DNA of 64,000 nt from Verpa conica (lineage: Eukaryota > Ascomycota > Pezizomycetes > Pezizales > Morchellaceae): contig JAUFSD010000025.1 in NCBI GenBank assembly GCA_033030425.1, forward strand, positions 868,001 through 932,000, given 5' to 3'. The position numbers and the translations under genes are program-made. The notes beneath the pieces are model-generated. The model was not told the DNA's origin and did no database searches. It saw nothing but the letters and a program-made list of their open reading frames with translations. This document shows, piece after piece, positions 23,901 to 37,084 of this stretch; positions within the stretch are counted from its first letter, which is position 1; every line of letters begins with the position of its first letter.

Positions 23901-24452
23901 AGGTGGGTGGGGGTGGGGATGAGGGGCAAGCGTGTGATGATACTGCATGTGCGGAGGAGGCCCACTTGACGGTTGAGGCTGGCTATTGGCATTCTGACCT
24001 AAATGCCCACCGGGATTCACGACATGCAGATTCGGCAAGGCTATGTTAGGGTGGTAGCCAGCAGGTGATGGAGTGGATGAGGCGGGCGAAGCCGACTGCT
24101 GCAAAGGACGGAGGGCATGGGGGTGATGTGGAGAAGACACGTCCGGTTGCTGCTGGTGATGAAGCCGAGGGTCTATCTGAAGACCTAGATGCTGAAGAGG
24201 CTGCTGATGTTGAAGAGGTTGGGGTAGTTGTTGCTGTTGCTGTTGATGATGGTGTTGTTGCTGTTGCTGTTGCTGTTGCTGTTGGGTGAGCTGCTGGTGC
24301 TGCTGATACTGCTGTTGCTGCTGCTGCTGATGCTGATGCTGCTGATGCTGTTGATGCTGATGCTGGTGCTGATGCTGAAGCTGGTGTTGATGTAAAGGCT
24401 GGTGATGGGGATTCTGATTCTGTTGGGGGTGGCGATGGTGGAGTCGGTCCAT
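20958..24452 (-). CDS. Transcription factor with two C2H2 fingers, Zn2Cys6 cluster and fungal-specific domain
   Basis: A single uninterrupted exon of 1164 residues. The first ATG (24450-24452, MDRLHHRHPQQ) is chosen because the open frame upstream starts at GTG. Residues about 4-110 are a His/Gln low-complexity tract, followed by a Pro/Ser-rich region. Two C2H2 fingers start at Cys334 (CPHCPKTYLHAKHLKRHLLRH) and near 362 (CVLCKDTFSRSDILKRHFQKC, last ligand Cys). A Zn2Cys6 binuclear cluster spans about 445-471 (CDQCVRLKVRC, then CERC and a last Cys). From about 697 (WLTPDHVKHFVHLFFVNFQG) to beyond 1000 is the fungal-specific transcription factor domain, including FGIFLLNSAFVIFFNSPP. Nuclear DNA-binding regulation is established for the family; the targets are unknown. 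The combination of C2H2 and Zn2Cys6 in one protein is known but uncommon in Pezizomycotina. A long upstream spacer may contain an extended 5' leader. Confidence 0.92.
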   Translation of the reverse strand: MDRLHHRHPQQNQNPHHQPLHQHQLQHQHQHQHQQHQQHQHQQQQQQQYQQHQQLTQQQQQQQQQQHHHQQQQQQLPQPLQHQQPLQHLGLQIDPRLHHQQQPDVSSPHHPHALRPLQQSASPASSTPSPAGYHPNIALPNLHVVNPGGHLGQNANSQPQPSSGPPPHMQYHHTLAPHPHPHPPPPPSSPSLQQQHQQTHQPLQSLPPQQRAQNVPQRQNPIPLRPMPPPPLSAAPSSSNLQTTVSPTLSSSSCSSNTTSSVNQSQSGVMVGGRQVLSSGVSSGPSLTVTGTAGPPPPNNRPSNTRASNSNTGITPGATSQITPVKDQDGKFPCPHCPKTYLHAKHLKRHLLRHTGDRPYQCVLCKDTFSRSDILKRHFQKCSIRRGNPTGATHLSHAHAHQQGKQGNNQNTDAGTVSSTPSTAPGGLSPSASSPGGKKKSTRACDQCVRLKVRCDLASPCERCRTKGGECTYSRSVKRQDSRDEGGALPPTSFAEQVGGVGQTVGYPSEGFNFPPPAHPQAHMAHQSNQQQRQSQPPGTHQQQSRPISNVSQAPPSASFYANPHNQTPNGEVDWSSFMQVGDPNFMDPFYLSQAGGPSTDSGTPTTTASIEHQNGGGGVFGTLYNGASDPSAMNGIMGGFTGWAHLAMHQIDPLQAKCDQLIAICFPDNLDRSSPGNGSPNQQVKQEAEADTDLKSWLTPDHVKHFVHLFFVNFQGHFPMIHLPTFNITLIYDGLLLAIISIGAVYSKRGISVDQVRALIDRSFSAMDRNEAPQGPLEIEEIQARYFLHVLATWHGHLHQRENSRKRYGKVIQKARRAGLFKPLSPENPGASGYSIYHQLEDRPLNRQGWNWLSWLEQEKRSRVMFGIFLLNSAFVIFFNSPPQIQLHEIRLPLPADDAAWEAPDANECANCLGLNGEDGISRNIAGSRQVRQPEFIVALKALLQMHLDFNPGTTNAYSKFILIHALHVHIWTTQKMMVNASEMGIGKTIGSMGGVGLVEWKVEGQNRNSRGTPERFGDGDMAMSEAAKAVGITQYALEKWKRAWDTDLLAQYPSPTSRIGFGRDGLPFYWLAKLYLARNRTLDWRHGVDDDRTVAKVKNMLKHVQGFITDGTGRLDLQGAVSAIDEGFAMDELTYDMKLLFRPIEEIDRSPQQQAREVPTWK
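24226..24410 (-). repeat. CAG/CAT-rich trinucleotide tract encoding poly-Gln/His
   Basis: On the minus strand the tract is almost all CAG, CAA, CAT and CAC codons. It encodes the N-terminal Gln/His stretch of the transcription factor. It includes runs of up to about ten Gln. Confidence 0.85.
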
Positions 24453-25681
24453 GATTGACGGGTAGCAGCAGCACAGCAGCACCACTGACCGGATAGAGTG
24501 TGTGAGGAAAAGTGGGAATGAGACCTATTGGTTTCGCTAATGACGCAAAATTAACTATGAACACTCCACTTCGTGATGGGGGTGGGGAGTTTTGATTGTG
24601 TGGATGTGTGGATGGTGAGTGGGAGAAAAGTAAATCCTCCCCCCCCCCCACTACTTACACTAAACCGAAATTCAATCTCTTCCCCAATCTTTCTTCACCG
24701 CCGTTTGATCCCTTGTCTCAATTGATTTGCGCTGCGGAACTCGATATTCGGACGTGTATCTGCCGCTAGTATGACAATTGCGATATCGACCGCGGTGCCT
24801 GTACTATGGGTGCCTGTCTCTCGGGATATGATAATATGCACAAACTCGCGCGGTCCCTTCCAGCCCAGTCCCACAGCTCTCCCCTTTTGACCTCTTGAAT
24901 GCTAGCGTAACCTTCGTAACCTGAAATCGATATCAAGATGCGAAGCTCCGAGCAAAGGGGAAAAGAGCAATAACAAAAAAAAAAACGAAAAGAAAGTAAG
25001 AAAGAAAAGAAAAAAAAAAAAAAAAAAACGCCCTAGGTGACTCCCGATGTAACGCGCTGGCCAGCAGTTAGAAGTTAGAACCTCGTGCACCCCCCTTCCC
25101 TACCCCGGAGAAAGCCCGTTATGACGACTGCCAACGGAAAATGCCTGCAGATTGCTCCCTTCTCTCTCTCACACCAAACACACCACACACTCCTCTGGCG
25201 CACAGCGGGCTGTCCGCTGGATTGCTCTCTTTTTCCCCCCTCTCCCCAAATTCAGTTTCTAACTCCTCCCGTGGAGGTTTCCCTAGTTTCGCCCCTCTAA
25301 CAATAAAACGACCTCAACGACGCGCGCTATTGGCCTAGGCTAGCCTCTTACACCGGTAGTGCTGCTGCTGCTGCTAGAAGTCGATGATGCCTAGCAACGG
25401 ATCTTGCTCTGCCGCGCTATTTACTTCAATGATGATGGTAGGAGGCAATTACTCCACGCCAGGACGGGAGGGAAAAAAAGTGTATAAGCTACTATGCCCA
25501 CCGCGGCCTAGGCAACCAACGAACGTTACTCTGCTGGTACTTCGAGTGATCGGCTTTCGTGTTTCCGTTTAGAGCAGCACTTTTTAGTTCAAGCTTGAAC
25601 AGCATGCATCCCGCCGGAGAAAGCTGGAGATACGGGTTGCCGGTAGCCTCACGATAAAGCCAAAGCTAAAGCTAAAAGGAA

Positions 25682-25698
25682 GGGGAGGGGAGGGGGGG
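25682..25698 (+). repeat. G-rich tract, quadruplex-capable
   Basis: The stretch ggggaggggaggggggg has G runs separated by single A residues, followed by purine-rich sequence. Confidence 0.6.
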
Positions 25699-28600
25699 AA
25701 AGAGAGGGAGGGAAAAAAAAAAAATAACACTATGCGAAGGGGAAGACACAAATGGATGCTAGCAAGGCTGCAGTTAGAGAATAGAACAGTGATGCGTAAT
25801 GTGCGTAATGTACGTCAAGCAGTACCTAATGCAGAGTATTATGGAGCATGCAGTATGATATGATGCAAATCGGTAAGCTGAGGAGGGCAAGGGCAAGATT
25901 GGTTTGATCTGGGCAGCGGTGCGCGTGAACCGGGTAAAGCGTTTAGAGTTTGGGGGACGGGGCTGGCTGACAGACAAGTGTACCCTGTTCTGCCACGCTC
26001 TGCTGCCGCCGCGATTGCTGCGAGAGGCGATGTCCACCGGGTGACAGTTCCTATGGGGAAGAGTCCACTTTCCACTTTCCCTCGGCAAACGCCGTGACAG
26101 CCTCAACCCTGGCTGCTGTTGTCACACGTTGCTTCCCGCCAGCAGTGCAGCCTGGTTAGGGAGAATGGGCAGAGAGCTAATAGAGAAATTAAAACTGGAA
26201 ATGGCGCGGGGCGAGGAAGAGACTCCAATCCGTAGGGGTGTTGTGTTTAGTCAAGTGTGTAGCTGCCAGGAGATTAGGATGCTATAAGTCGGGGCGTATG
26301 GCTGAGAGCTTCCGAGTCCCTTTTGGCTGTCGGCAACAGAGGTAGGGCTCGGGACAAATCGTCGGAGAGGGGTTCCCATGGGTCTGTGTTATGGAGGTGG
26401 TGTTGCCCCTAGTGTTGCCACATCCGAGGATCACCGAATAGTTGAACTCCTCGGATCGGTTCGCCGCATGGTGCGTTCGAGAACATATTCGCCTCCCGCC
26501 TCATGTGCGTTTTGGGCTTGAAAGCCAGCCAAGCACCACGACTTTTGCGCCGAGGGGGCAAAGACACAGTATGCTATGAGCATTGAGGAAAAAAAAAAAA
26601 AACAATATCTCTTTCCCGTTTCGTGCTTACTCCAGCAGATATCGCCACCAGGCTTACCCTGATATTGTGTATACGCATGCCAGATACATCTCACCAGGCC
26701 AACCATTGATGACGACTAACACAAACACTTGAGTACTGTCCGGGGGTACAGTTCGGTTATTGAGGATGTTTACAGTCAAAAAGTACAAGCGAGAATACAA
26801 GTAATAACACAAGGTAACAAGTAATAGCACTGGAAATAGAGAGACAGCTTTGTCACAGACATATATCCAGATCCAAGCACCTGATTGGAGTGATTAGCTC
26901 ATCTGTAAGCACGGTGATACCCCAATATTGACTGCCTTGCAGTAATACATGCAACACACTTTACTTTTTCTGTCGGTTTCTCAATCGATTCTTGGAGTGA
27001 TCTTGATCAATCGGTGTATGTACCGTAACACTACCTGATTGAAAGCAGAATCTGGGATCATAATTTGGTTCCTACTACTACTACTCGCGATACAGTTAGT
27101 TACAGAGCACCGCATGCAAGATGCTCCCGCTCTTTGCTCCGACAATAATGACTGAGGCGGAAACCCTCTCTACAGACGGGTCGATAAAACATGTAAGCAA
27201 GAGAAAAGAAAGAACAACCAAGACAAGTCTACCCAAAAAAAAAAAAAAAAAAGCATATGCACGTTGAGACGTCCAAGAAAATAGATCCTTTCTGGAATAG
27301 CTAAATAATGAGGGGTAGGTAATGTGAGACAACAGCAACACAGAAGGAGGCTCGTTTTACGGGCATCGGCTGGGAGTTTAGAGTAGTAGGGTAGATATAT
27401 TTCCCCGGGCCAGGCGCGCACGGTCGTTGAAGGTGGTTTCCTATCCGGAGCGCATCATGGCGTCAAGCAACGAATCTCACACATATCCAATCGACAATCA
27501 TCAGCAGCGATTCTTCCACCCCACGTTCGCTTGGGAAAAGAAAAGAAAAGAAAAAAATTGGAGAGAGAGCCAGAGACCTGGAACGTCAAAGGGCCTTAGT
27601 TCGAAGCTGACTGCTTTCTTTTTTTGATATATCAGCTTTGGTTACACCTACCAAATCGATTGAGATCCACCAAGGGTATCGAAAGAGATGTAGCCGGTCC
27701 ATTCTGCCGGTGCAGCAGCCCCTAGTAATCCCAAGGGCGTACAAAAAAGAAAAGAAGATAAAAAGAAGAAAATAAACTCCTGCGCGGGCAAGGAATTGGG
27801 AGTGAACACATTCTGATACAATACTCCCCTCCCCCCCAAAAATAAACAAATCAATAGAATACTGTTGCTGTTGTCCGGTCAGCTAGTTGCTCATCTCTGT
27901 TCGGCAATCATATCTTTTTTGATAATGCGCCGCGGATAATCTTTTCATCTCCCCGAACACGTTGGTGCTGTCAAGTTGTCAATATCCCTCCCAAAACGTA
28001 CATTTTTATTCATAACATGATCTGATATCAAGCTCTCCCTAATATTGCGTCACTCACCTCCTTTTTTTTTTAAGAGAAGAAAAACAACAACAGGCCAATA
28101 AGGATTTAAAGATGACAGCTATTTCGGCGATAATCCCGGATAATCTTGCCTTGTAAAAAAGAAAATCCTCGGAGCAGAGGTCGTTTATAGAACAAGGCGC
28201 ACATTTTTTTGGGTTGTGGTCGCGGTGGTGTTGTGGTTTATCATCATCGGTTAAAATCTCGGTTACCTGCGATGAGGGATGAGGTGTTGAAGGGGGGGGG
28301 GGAACGAGGTAGGGTAGGAAAGAAAACAACTCTCTCTCCATTGTGTCCCAGTAATCCGGTGACAGCACCTGCAAGGAACCATAACCATAACTATTTTTTC
28401 GATCGTTTCCAGTTAGGTCAGACAGATGGCCTAGAAGATCTAGGACGCGCGTTCTGGTGTTCTTTCAATTTAACTTTTCTTACTTTATTTGGAGGGGGGG
28501 GGGGTGGTTGTAAAGGGGAAGGGAATCTTCGGAAATCAGGATCTGGTGATACCATATTACACGACACATGGGGAGCCATCGGCCTGTCCGAATTCAGTCT

Positions 28601-29170
28601 TGGGTACTTTTTCTTGATTGCGGAAACTTAAACTGTATCAAGGCTTGTACAAGGGGGGGGGGGTTAATATTACATTCGACAATTATGTGACTAGACTTGG
28701 CCTTGGTCGGATGATGGACAGACTTTCATAAATACAAAGCCCCCTAATAAGGTATTCAAGGTATTATTATCACCCATCCTGATGGAAGGTAGCATTTTAT
28801 CCAGTTTTATGTGATGCACAGGTCTCGACTACGATCTTTATTTCAATGGCGGCCATCCCCTGGCATTAGTCAAATGATGCTGTCAGACTACATACCGCTA
28901 TCGTAGGGTACATGACAAGGGAAACGTTTCGAATAGCTCTGTAGATAATATCATGAAGATCTTTAAATCATGTTGTTGGTATGCAGTTGAAACAACCTTC
29001 TCAGATTTGCCTCAGACCCTCAAAGGGCGTTTTGCAGCTAGCCATCTAATCCAGATGGACACCTCCCAATCCGATACCGGTCTGTAACACTCCCTAGTGG
29101 CTAGTTGACGTTCCTGAAGGTCGATGCTTATGTACTCGATGTGTGACTTACTGCCGTAAGGAAGAAGGCC

Positions 29171-29191
29171 CTGCTGCTGCTGCTGCTGCTG
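29171..29191 (+). repeat. (CTG)7 microsatellite
   Basis: Seven CTG units directly followed by CAG, in non-coding sequence. Confidence 0.85.
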
Positions 29192-29510
29192 CAGTCGCAC
29201 GCAAGCAATATCCTTGTAGCCGGCCCAAGACTCGCCGACACTTGAAAGAAGTGTTTATCCCTGCACGCCATGTGCACTTTGTTTTTTTATTTAAATTTTC
29301 TTTCATTTCTCGTGCTGACCACACACCTAAGCGAGAGAGAACAGGTGAATACATGCAGTTACACAAACTCAGCAGACCTGCGGGTAGCCGCCGCCACCAG
29401 GGTAAGGTGATCCGCGGGCCCCAAGCTAGGGCTTGACAGTTGGCGCAAGCGCGGCTGGGTGGGGATCACGTAACTTATTAATTTCCCACCCTTCCCGGAG
29501 GTGCCCGTTA

Positions 29511-29534
29511 GGGGGGGAGGGGAGGGGAGGGGAG
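29511..29534 (+). repeat. G-rich tract, quadruplex-capable
   Basis: A seven-G run, then three GGGG runs each separated by single A. This fits the classic four-tract quadruplex pattern with one-base loops. Confidence 0.75.
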
Positions 29535-32500
29535 GAGAGAGGCTTGATGAACATCAGGCCCCAAGACTTGAAGAAAAAAAACAAAATTTGCTGTCATATC
29601 GGGGAACCCTCGGAATATCCATAGTCGGCGGCCGGCAAAAAAAAAAAAAGCGGCGATGACAGACAGTTACCAACGGATCAAGATGCCGACTTTACCCCCC
29701 CCCTCTAATCGAGTTCCACGATATTCCTCTCACCGCGGGTCTTAGACAAAATAAGCTGCCTGGGGAACAAGGTCTACGGATTGAGGTAGTAAAGAGACAT
29801 CGCTTATTCTGATGCGTGACACATGCAGACTGCATATGCAGCACATTTCCACATGAGCTCAAGGTGACAGCCAACCAGCCCGTTTGGGCATCAGAGGAAA
29901 GCAAAGGACATTGGAGATGTAGTCAAGCGGTTGGGATTCTAGACCTCAGGGGGGGTTCGTTGGAGACGAATGGCAAGTTTGTGATATGTGGGGGAGGGGA
30001 TGGTTGTATAATCGCGCAACGTGCACGGCCGGAAAATCACGGGACCCGGTGGTAAGCAGTGCTACTACTACAGACACCAAGATTCTCCCTGGAAAGGGTG
30101 TTAGGTTCGAGGAATACTGTATTTTTCCTTGGTACCACGGTAGATGTCAGGCTAAATAGTGGGTAACATGTCGTTGAAATAAGAGTTGGACTCCACCGGG
30201 GGGGGGCTCATACGATGCCACTTGGGCGAATGAACATGAGGTCCGTTTTGCTGGGGAAAGACGACGCGCCTCTGCGGGGCCGGCTTCCTACGTTGTTTTG
30301 TGAAGAAAAGGTCTCCACTTCCCACGTGCGCGATGAGATCAGGGGGAAAGTGGCGGCCAAACATATATTAGGGCCACTCATATTACAATAATGTTTTCTT
30401 TTGGGAAGAATTAACATCATGACTCTTCTATAATCCAACCTCACGATCCTCTTGGATTTTAGGCTTGATGTTTCTAGTTAGGTACAGAGAAGCACCCAAC
30501 AAAGTCTAGTCGACCGACTCACACATAGACCCTTTTGCTGACAGGCTATCATATTTACTGACCCCCACGCCAACCCTGGTAAGCAGAAAAGCACCTCGCC
30601 GATTAACAGCACCTAAACTGGCAGAATAAACGAGATGCAGCCGCCATTCCCAGGAATTATTTACCCACTAGAGCACTACAGTGAGCATCATCCTAAATAA
30701 CTGCTGCTGAGCCTGTTTTCAGGATATGTGGTCAAGGCGGAAATTGAATCTTGTATTGCCAATCGTATTCATTCCCCTTAGTTAGTAATATAATATCTCG
30801 TAACAACCGAGGTTAACCTACGGAACCGGAGTTAAACCAGCGTAACGAGTACTTGGGGATTCTGCCGGGGTTTACCTTGGAGAAATTAAATGACAGAGCC
30901 GCATACCGGAATATCCAAGGACCAGGTTACTTCATTATAGTAAGCTTTAGATCAGTTTTTAATTTCTATTGGAGAGGTAGATGTTATTTTTCCCTAACTC
31001 CTGAGAGATTCTAGCGATCGAGTACATTCCACCTCTCAACTAACGTCGGGTACGGAAGCCGGTTGAAGTGAGTCCCCCTAATCACCGACTACTGTCTCTC
31101 TATCTATCCATACGCGTACAGGGTTACGTCACGGGGAAATAATTAGCCTACATGCGAAATATATCTTTGACAGGAAGTTCGAACAGGATAATGCACCACG
31201 CCTGGGGAAACCCTGTGTGAATCGCCACCTTGTTACTTATCGGAACACCATGAATGTTCCATTTTGTTCAGGGATTGTAATGAAGAACTTCTAGGCGTAA
31301 GTCTTTCAATTTGGAGGTGAAGTAGGGGGGAGAAGGGGCATCATACATAAGAAAAAAAATAATTATGAAACCGGGTGATAGTATATGATACGCTAAAACT
31401 TGCAATTAAAAAAGAAAAGAAAAATCTTATCCAATAAACTTTATCGTAGAAGGCCGCATCAGCCTGGACTATCAATTGCATGGGCCAACGTTTCTTTAAT
31501 CCTTATTCAGACCGCCCTGCTAGCATCATGAAACATCGCTTGCGGTGAAGAACGAAATCATTACCTCGTTTCAATCCCCCCTTTCTCCAGTACTAATGTT
31601 TCACATCATCACCCTTGCAAATCATCCCTTTAAACGTTCTCAAAAAAAGAGTCCTAGAAATTTACCGACCTTCTGTTTTTTTTTTTTCGCTGGGGTATTA
31701 ATATCCTCCAGCACATCATCTTCGAGTCTCGGAGGCCCCGATGGATGCATGTATGTAGCACCCATGGAATTTCCGGAGTTTGCCTACATACACAATTTAG
31801 GCAAGGAAGCGAGAGAAGCATGTGTCAATGATATTTTCCCGTAACTAGTTAGTATACACATGCTCATTTCTCCACACACCTCTGCATCTATTAGACAAAA
31901 CCACTTCGAGAGGGGGATAAGCGATGTGCATTCCACCGGGAACCGGGTGCCGGAAAGTCAGAACCGGATGATCATATGCTCATGTGAAATAAGATGATCA
32001 GAGGTTTAGCGAGACCTGAATCCAAGTTCGGACATACAGTAGGAATTTGGAGTAGGTATAGACCGCAACTAGCGGAGATCTCCGCTACGGCCCTGTCTAC
32101 TAGGGGGAAGGTGCCGGTTAGATACTGAATCACCGAGAGAAAAGAGTTGATAATAGTAGTAGGTATATGGGCGAATCGGTAAATGATTTATGCGGTGCTG
32201 AATAAGAGAGGTTAGAAGGAGATACATGTTGCCTGCGAGTTTGAAACAGTTGTAATACATGCGGTATGGGGGTTGGTGTTTTATTAGGGGAAAGAAGATT
32301 GGTCTAGGCCTAGAAGTAATCTATAGAAGGATGTGGAGGTCTCTGTAAAATGAGCTTTAGAGCGGTAGTATTTGGTAACACGGCAAAGGTCTTTTCCGAT
32401 GCTGGTGTAGAGTATGAAAATCTTATCTCTGCTAGTGATTATCTGGAGGAATACAAGAGAGTATTTATCAGGTGGCGACTTATTACTTGAGACTTATAGG

Positions 32501-32898
32501 AGTTGAAGATGTTATAAGTGAATAAACTCTATAAAGGTATCAGCTTCTGATCCACCCGGTGCTTCTACCCTAGAATAAGTACTCAGGATGAGGGCAAACA
32601 AACAATAAGAACATTAATCATTAATCATATCATTATGTAAAAACCCTACCAGCATCTTCTCTAATGAGCTATCCGTATTTGGTGATTAAATTATGTAAAA
32701 CCGACTTTCGCTCAAACACCGAGTCATATCCCATGAAGCAAACACTTCATGATGACATAAGCCGTGTTCTGATTGGCCCACCACTAACCACCAGAAACAA
32801 CCACACTTCCATCCCCGCGATACCGATACCCACCGTCATCATCAACCCCACCACCCCACGTCTGCAATTGGCCCACAACCACCCCGCCATTGCCTACC

Positions 32899-33654
32899 AT
32901 GCACCCTTCCCTCCGCCTCCTTACCGCTCGTCTCCCTCCATTCGCTCCTACCGGTCTCACGGGAATCCTCACACACCCAAATCCCCGTCCCACCCTCATC
33001 GCACTCTATAACCACACCCTCACCCTCCTCACCAAATTGCCAGAACACTCTGTATACCGCCAATCGGTTGAGAACCTCACACGTCATAGACTCGGGCTCA
33101 TAGAGGCCGTGAAGCCAGAGGGATACGAGGCATATAAACAGCAACTCGAAGCCGCGAAGGAGGAATATGGAGTCAAGGGGAAAAGCAATACCGCATTCGA
33201 GCTCAATGTTGTAGTCACCCAAGCCCGCAATCTACTCGACTCCTTCGCGAATGAAAACGCCATCACGGATAAAACTATCCGTGAATACTATACCGCTGAG
33301 AATCAACGCTGGCAATTCCCATCTGGTCCCAGTTCTTCGGAAACTGTGAATAAGCCTCTAACCGCTGAAGCTGGTTCAAAAGCTGCCCCACCACCACAAG
33401 GGGCGACTTTCGAGCCGGCAACTGATGGAGCGAGGCCTGATGAAGCACCGTTGCTGCCGATTGAGCCTTCTTTGACGGCGGAACAGGTTGCGGAGTTGGA
33501 GGTAAAGTTTGGTGGTGGGTTGATTGAGGAGGTGATTGATCAGGGGTGGGCGGAATTGAAGCTTGTGGGGGATATGGAGGAGGCGAGGGTGTGGGAGCCT
33601 TTGGAGGTTGTACCGGACGAGGGACAGTGGGTGGGATTTGAGAGGACGCCGTAG
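32899..33654 (+). CDS. NDUFA5: NADH:ubiquinone oxidoreductase subunit NDUFA5 (fungal 29.9 kDa type)
   Basis: A single exon of 251 residues starts at the ATG at 32899; the frame upstream opens only on a TTG. The first ~20 residues (MHPSLRLLTARLPPFAPTG) are basic, lack acids and suit a mitochondrial presequence. Residues about 20-85 match the NDUFA5 family core: LIALYNHTLTLLTKLPEHSVYRQSVENLT, then LIEAVKPEGYEAYKQ. The fungal extension follows, with Pro/Ala-rich sequence. The closing motif FGGGLIEEVIDQGWAELKLV, then MEEARVWEPLE, corresponds to the animal subunit's C-terminal part ending in W-x-P. The protein is an accessory subunit of the complex I matrix arm in the inner mitochondrial membrane. 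It is longer than the animal protein (about 116 residues), as is usual in fungi. It converges on DIM1 with a 588-base gap. Confidence 0.93.
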   Translation: MHPSLRLLTARLPPFAPTGLTGILTHPNPRPTLIALYNHTLTLLTKLPEHSVYRQSVENLTRHRLGLIEAVKPEGYEAYKQQLEAAKEEYGVKGKSNTAFELNVVVTQARNLLDSFANENAITDKTIREYYTAENQRWQFPSGPSSSETVNKPLTAEAGSKAAPPPQGATFEPATDGARPDEAPLLPIEPSLTAEQVAELEVKFGGGLIEEVIDQGWAELKLVGDMEEARVWEPLEVVPDEGQWVGFERTP

Positions 33655-34242
33655 GGCGTCCCGGAGGTGCATACAAAACTTTAAGGGGTATCATGATGGG
33701 CTAGAAGAGGAATTGCATTTGTATAGGTATTGAGAGTGATACTGGGGATTTTTAAGGGATAGGAGCTAGAGTTGTATTTGACGTGGATATAGTTACCTAT
33801 AACCTGATTCTGGTGTAAGCTCAATAGTCCACGGCGTTCTTGCTTGATAATTTCTTGACAGTGGTCGGGGTGAGGGTATGTTTTTTGGTGCCCGCAGTTA
33901 ATCGTAGATTTGGAGGGGCTGGTTATCCTCTATGATAAAGGAATCTAAGATCAGCGAAGGGACATTTAATTTTCAAATACCGTAGAATACTTGGGATGGA
34001 CTTTGTGGTTGTATGATGTAAGTTTGGTGTTTTTCGGATACCCGAAGATAATACTAGAATGTTACTCTTTTAATCTGGGCAGTGCTTGTGTCTCGTTTTA
34101 CAATTTTCTTAAAGGGAATCTTATATGAGCGTATCAATCTGGTATAAATCAAGTCGATCAAACTTTTGTATATCTACAAGAACTCCAGGAACTCCATAAA
34201 GAAAAGCCTCAATCCTTATCGTAAATGGGAAAAGTTCTGCCC
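33655..34242. other. Convergent intergenic region
   Basis: AT-rich 3' flanks of NDUFA5 and DIM1. Nothing beyond probable polyadenylation regions is seen. Confidence 0.5.
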
Positions 34243-36238
<1,996 letters not shown>

Positions 36239-36463
36239 GAGGGTTAGTGTTAGATTTCCACTCAGAATGCCCTTAGAATAGAGGGCTAGGGCACAAATTG
36301 GCATGGAATTTTGGAGGGTTAGTGTTAGATTTTCTCCGAGGATCCCCTTAGTATATAGGGCTAGGGCATAAATCGGCATGGAATTTCCGAGGGTTAGTGT
36401 TAGATTTTCTCAGAGATTTTCCTTAATAGAGAGGGTTAGGGCAAAGATTTGTATGGAGTCTTG
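36239..36463 (+). repeat. Three-unit 75-base tandem repeat with telomere-like motifs
   Basis: Units begin gagggttagtgttagattt at 36239, 36314 and 36389, exactly 75 bases apart. Each also holds agggctagggc or a variant and a block like catggaattt near its end. The third unit is most diverged and contains gagggttagggc. Confidence 0.9.
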
Positions 36464-36478
36464 TGGGGGTGGCTCATC

Positions 36479-36507
36479 ACCTCCACCTCCACCTCCACCT
36501 CCACCTC
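36479..36507 (+). repeat. (CACCTC)n microsatellite
   Basis: About five CACCTC units directly after the 75-base repeats. Confidence 0.85.
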
Positions 36508-37084
36508 ACATCTAACCATCGACCCCACTCATCTATCTTTCTAAAACATCCAGCAAGGAACAAAGATTGAGGGACTCCCCAGTAACTGCTCAAACTAGTT
36601 CTCCTAAAGATGCGGTTGACCCCAACAAAGTCACTTGCATAGGAAAAAAGGTATCCTGTTTACTGCTCGTATGTACTTAGGCTTGGAGCTGATAGGCTTG
36701 AAAATAAGTCCTAGTAGTGCTAGCTTAAGGGAATATTCAGAAGGTCTTCGGGTTCCAACACAACGGGGTGATAGAGTTGTGGGAACCGGAAGCAGGGCTC
36801 ACAGCGTGCCACGTCTCCTCCGTAAGTATCACATTACCTGGAGCCTTTCTTGCTAGTATACTGATTTTGTGCTCGACTACAGTGGTGAACCTGTGGAACC
36901 TAGTGGAGGTGTTTTAACTTCGAGGCTCGGAAGAGGCTTGTCGTGTCGCCATGGGCACTATGCTTGTTGTCTGCAATAGCTACTTGGTTAACAACTACCC
37001 CCGAAACCTTCTCACACAAGAACCCAAGACCCTCCACCCTATTTCCCCAAAGTCGACCGTATTGGGATCTTCCTGGGACTGCAT

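Larger units (their letters stand above)
24453..32898. other. Very long gene-free, homopolymer-rich spacer
   Basis: About 8.4 kb between the divergent starts of the transcription factor and NDUFA5. It has many A, T and G runs (for example 25011-25028 A, 28285-28301 G, 28494-28503 G, 28652-28661 G). G-rich blocks lie at 25682-25698 and 29511-29534, and a CTG run at 29171. No frame here looks like protein. A long leader, uORFs or a non-coding transcript linked to the transcription factor is possible, but the sequence alone does not show it. Confidence 0.5.

Noticed and set aside
28209..28631. Plus-strand frame of 140 codons
   Set aside because: It owes its length to G-rich homopolymers and has a composition unlike protein.
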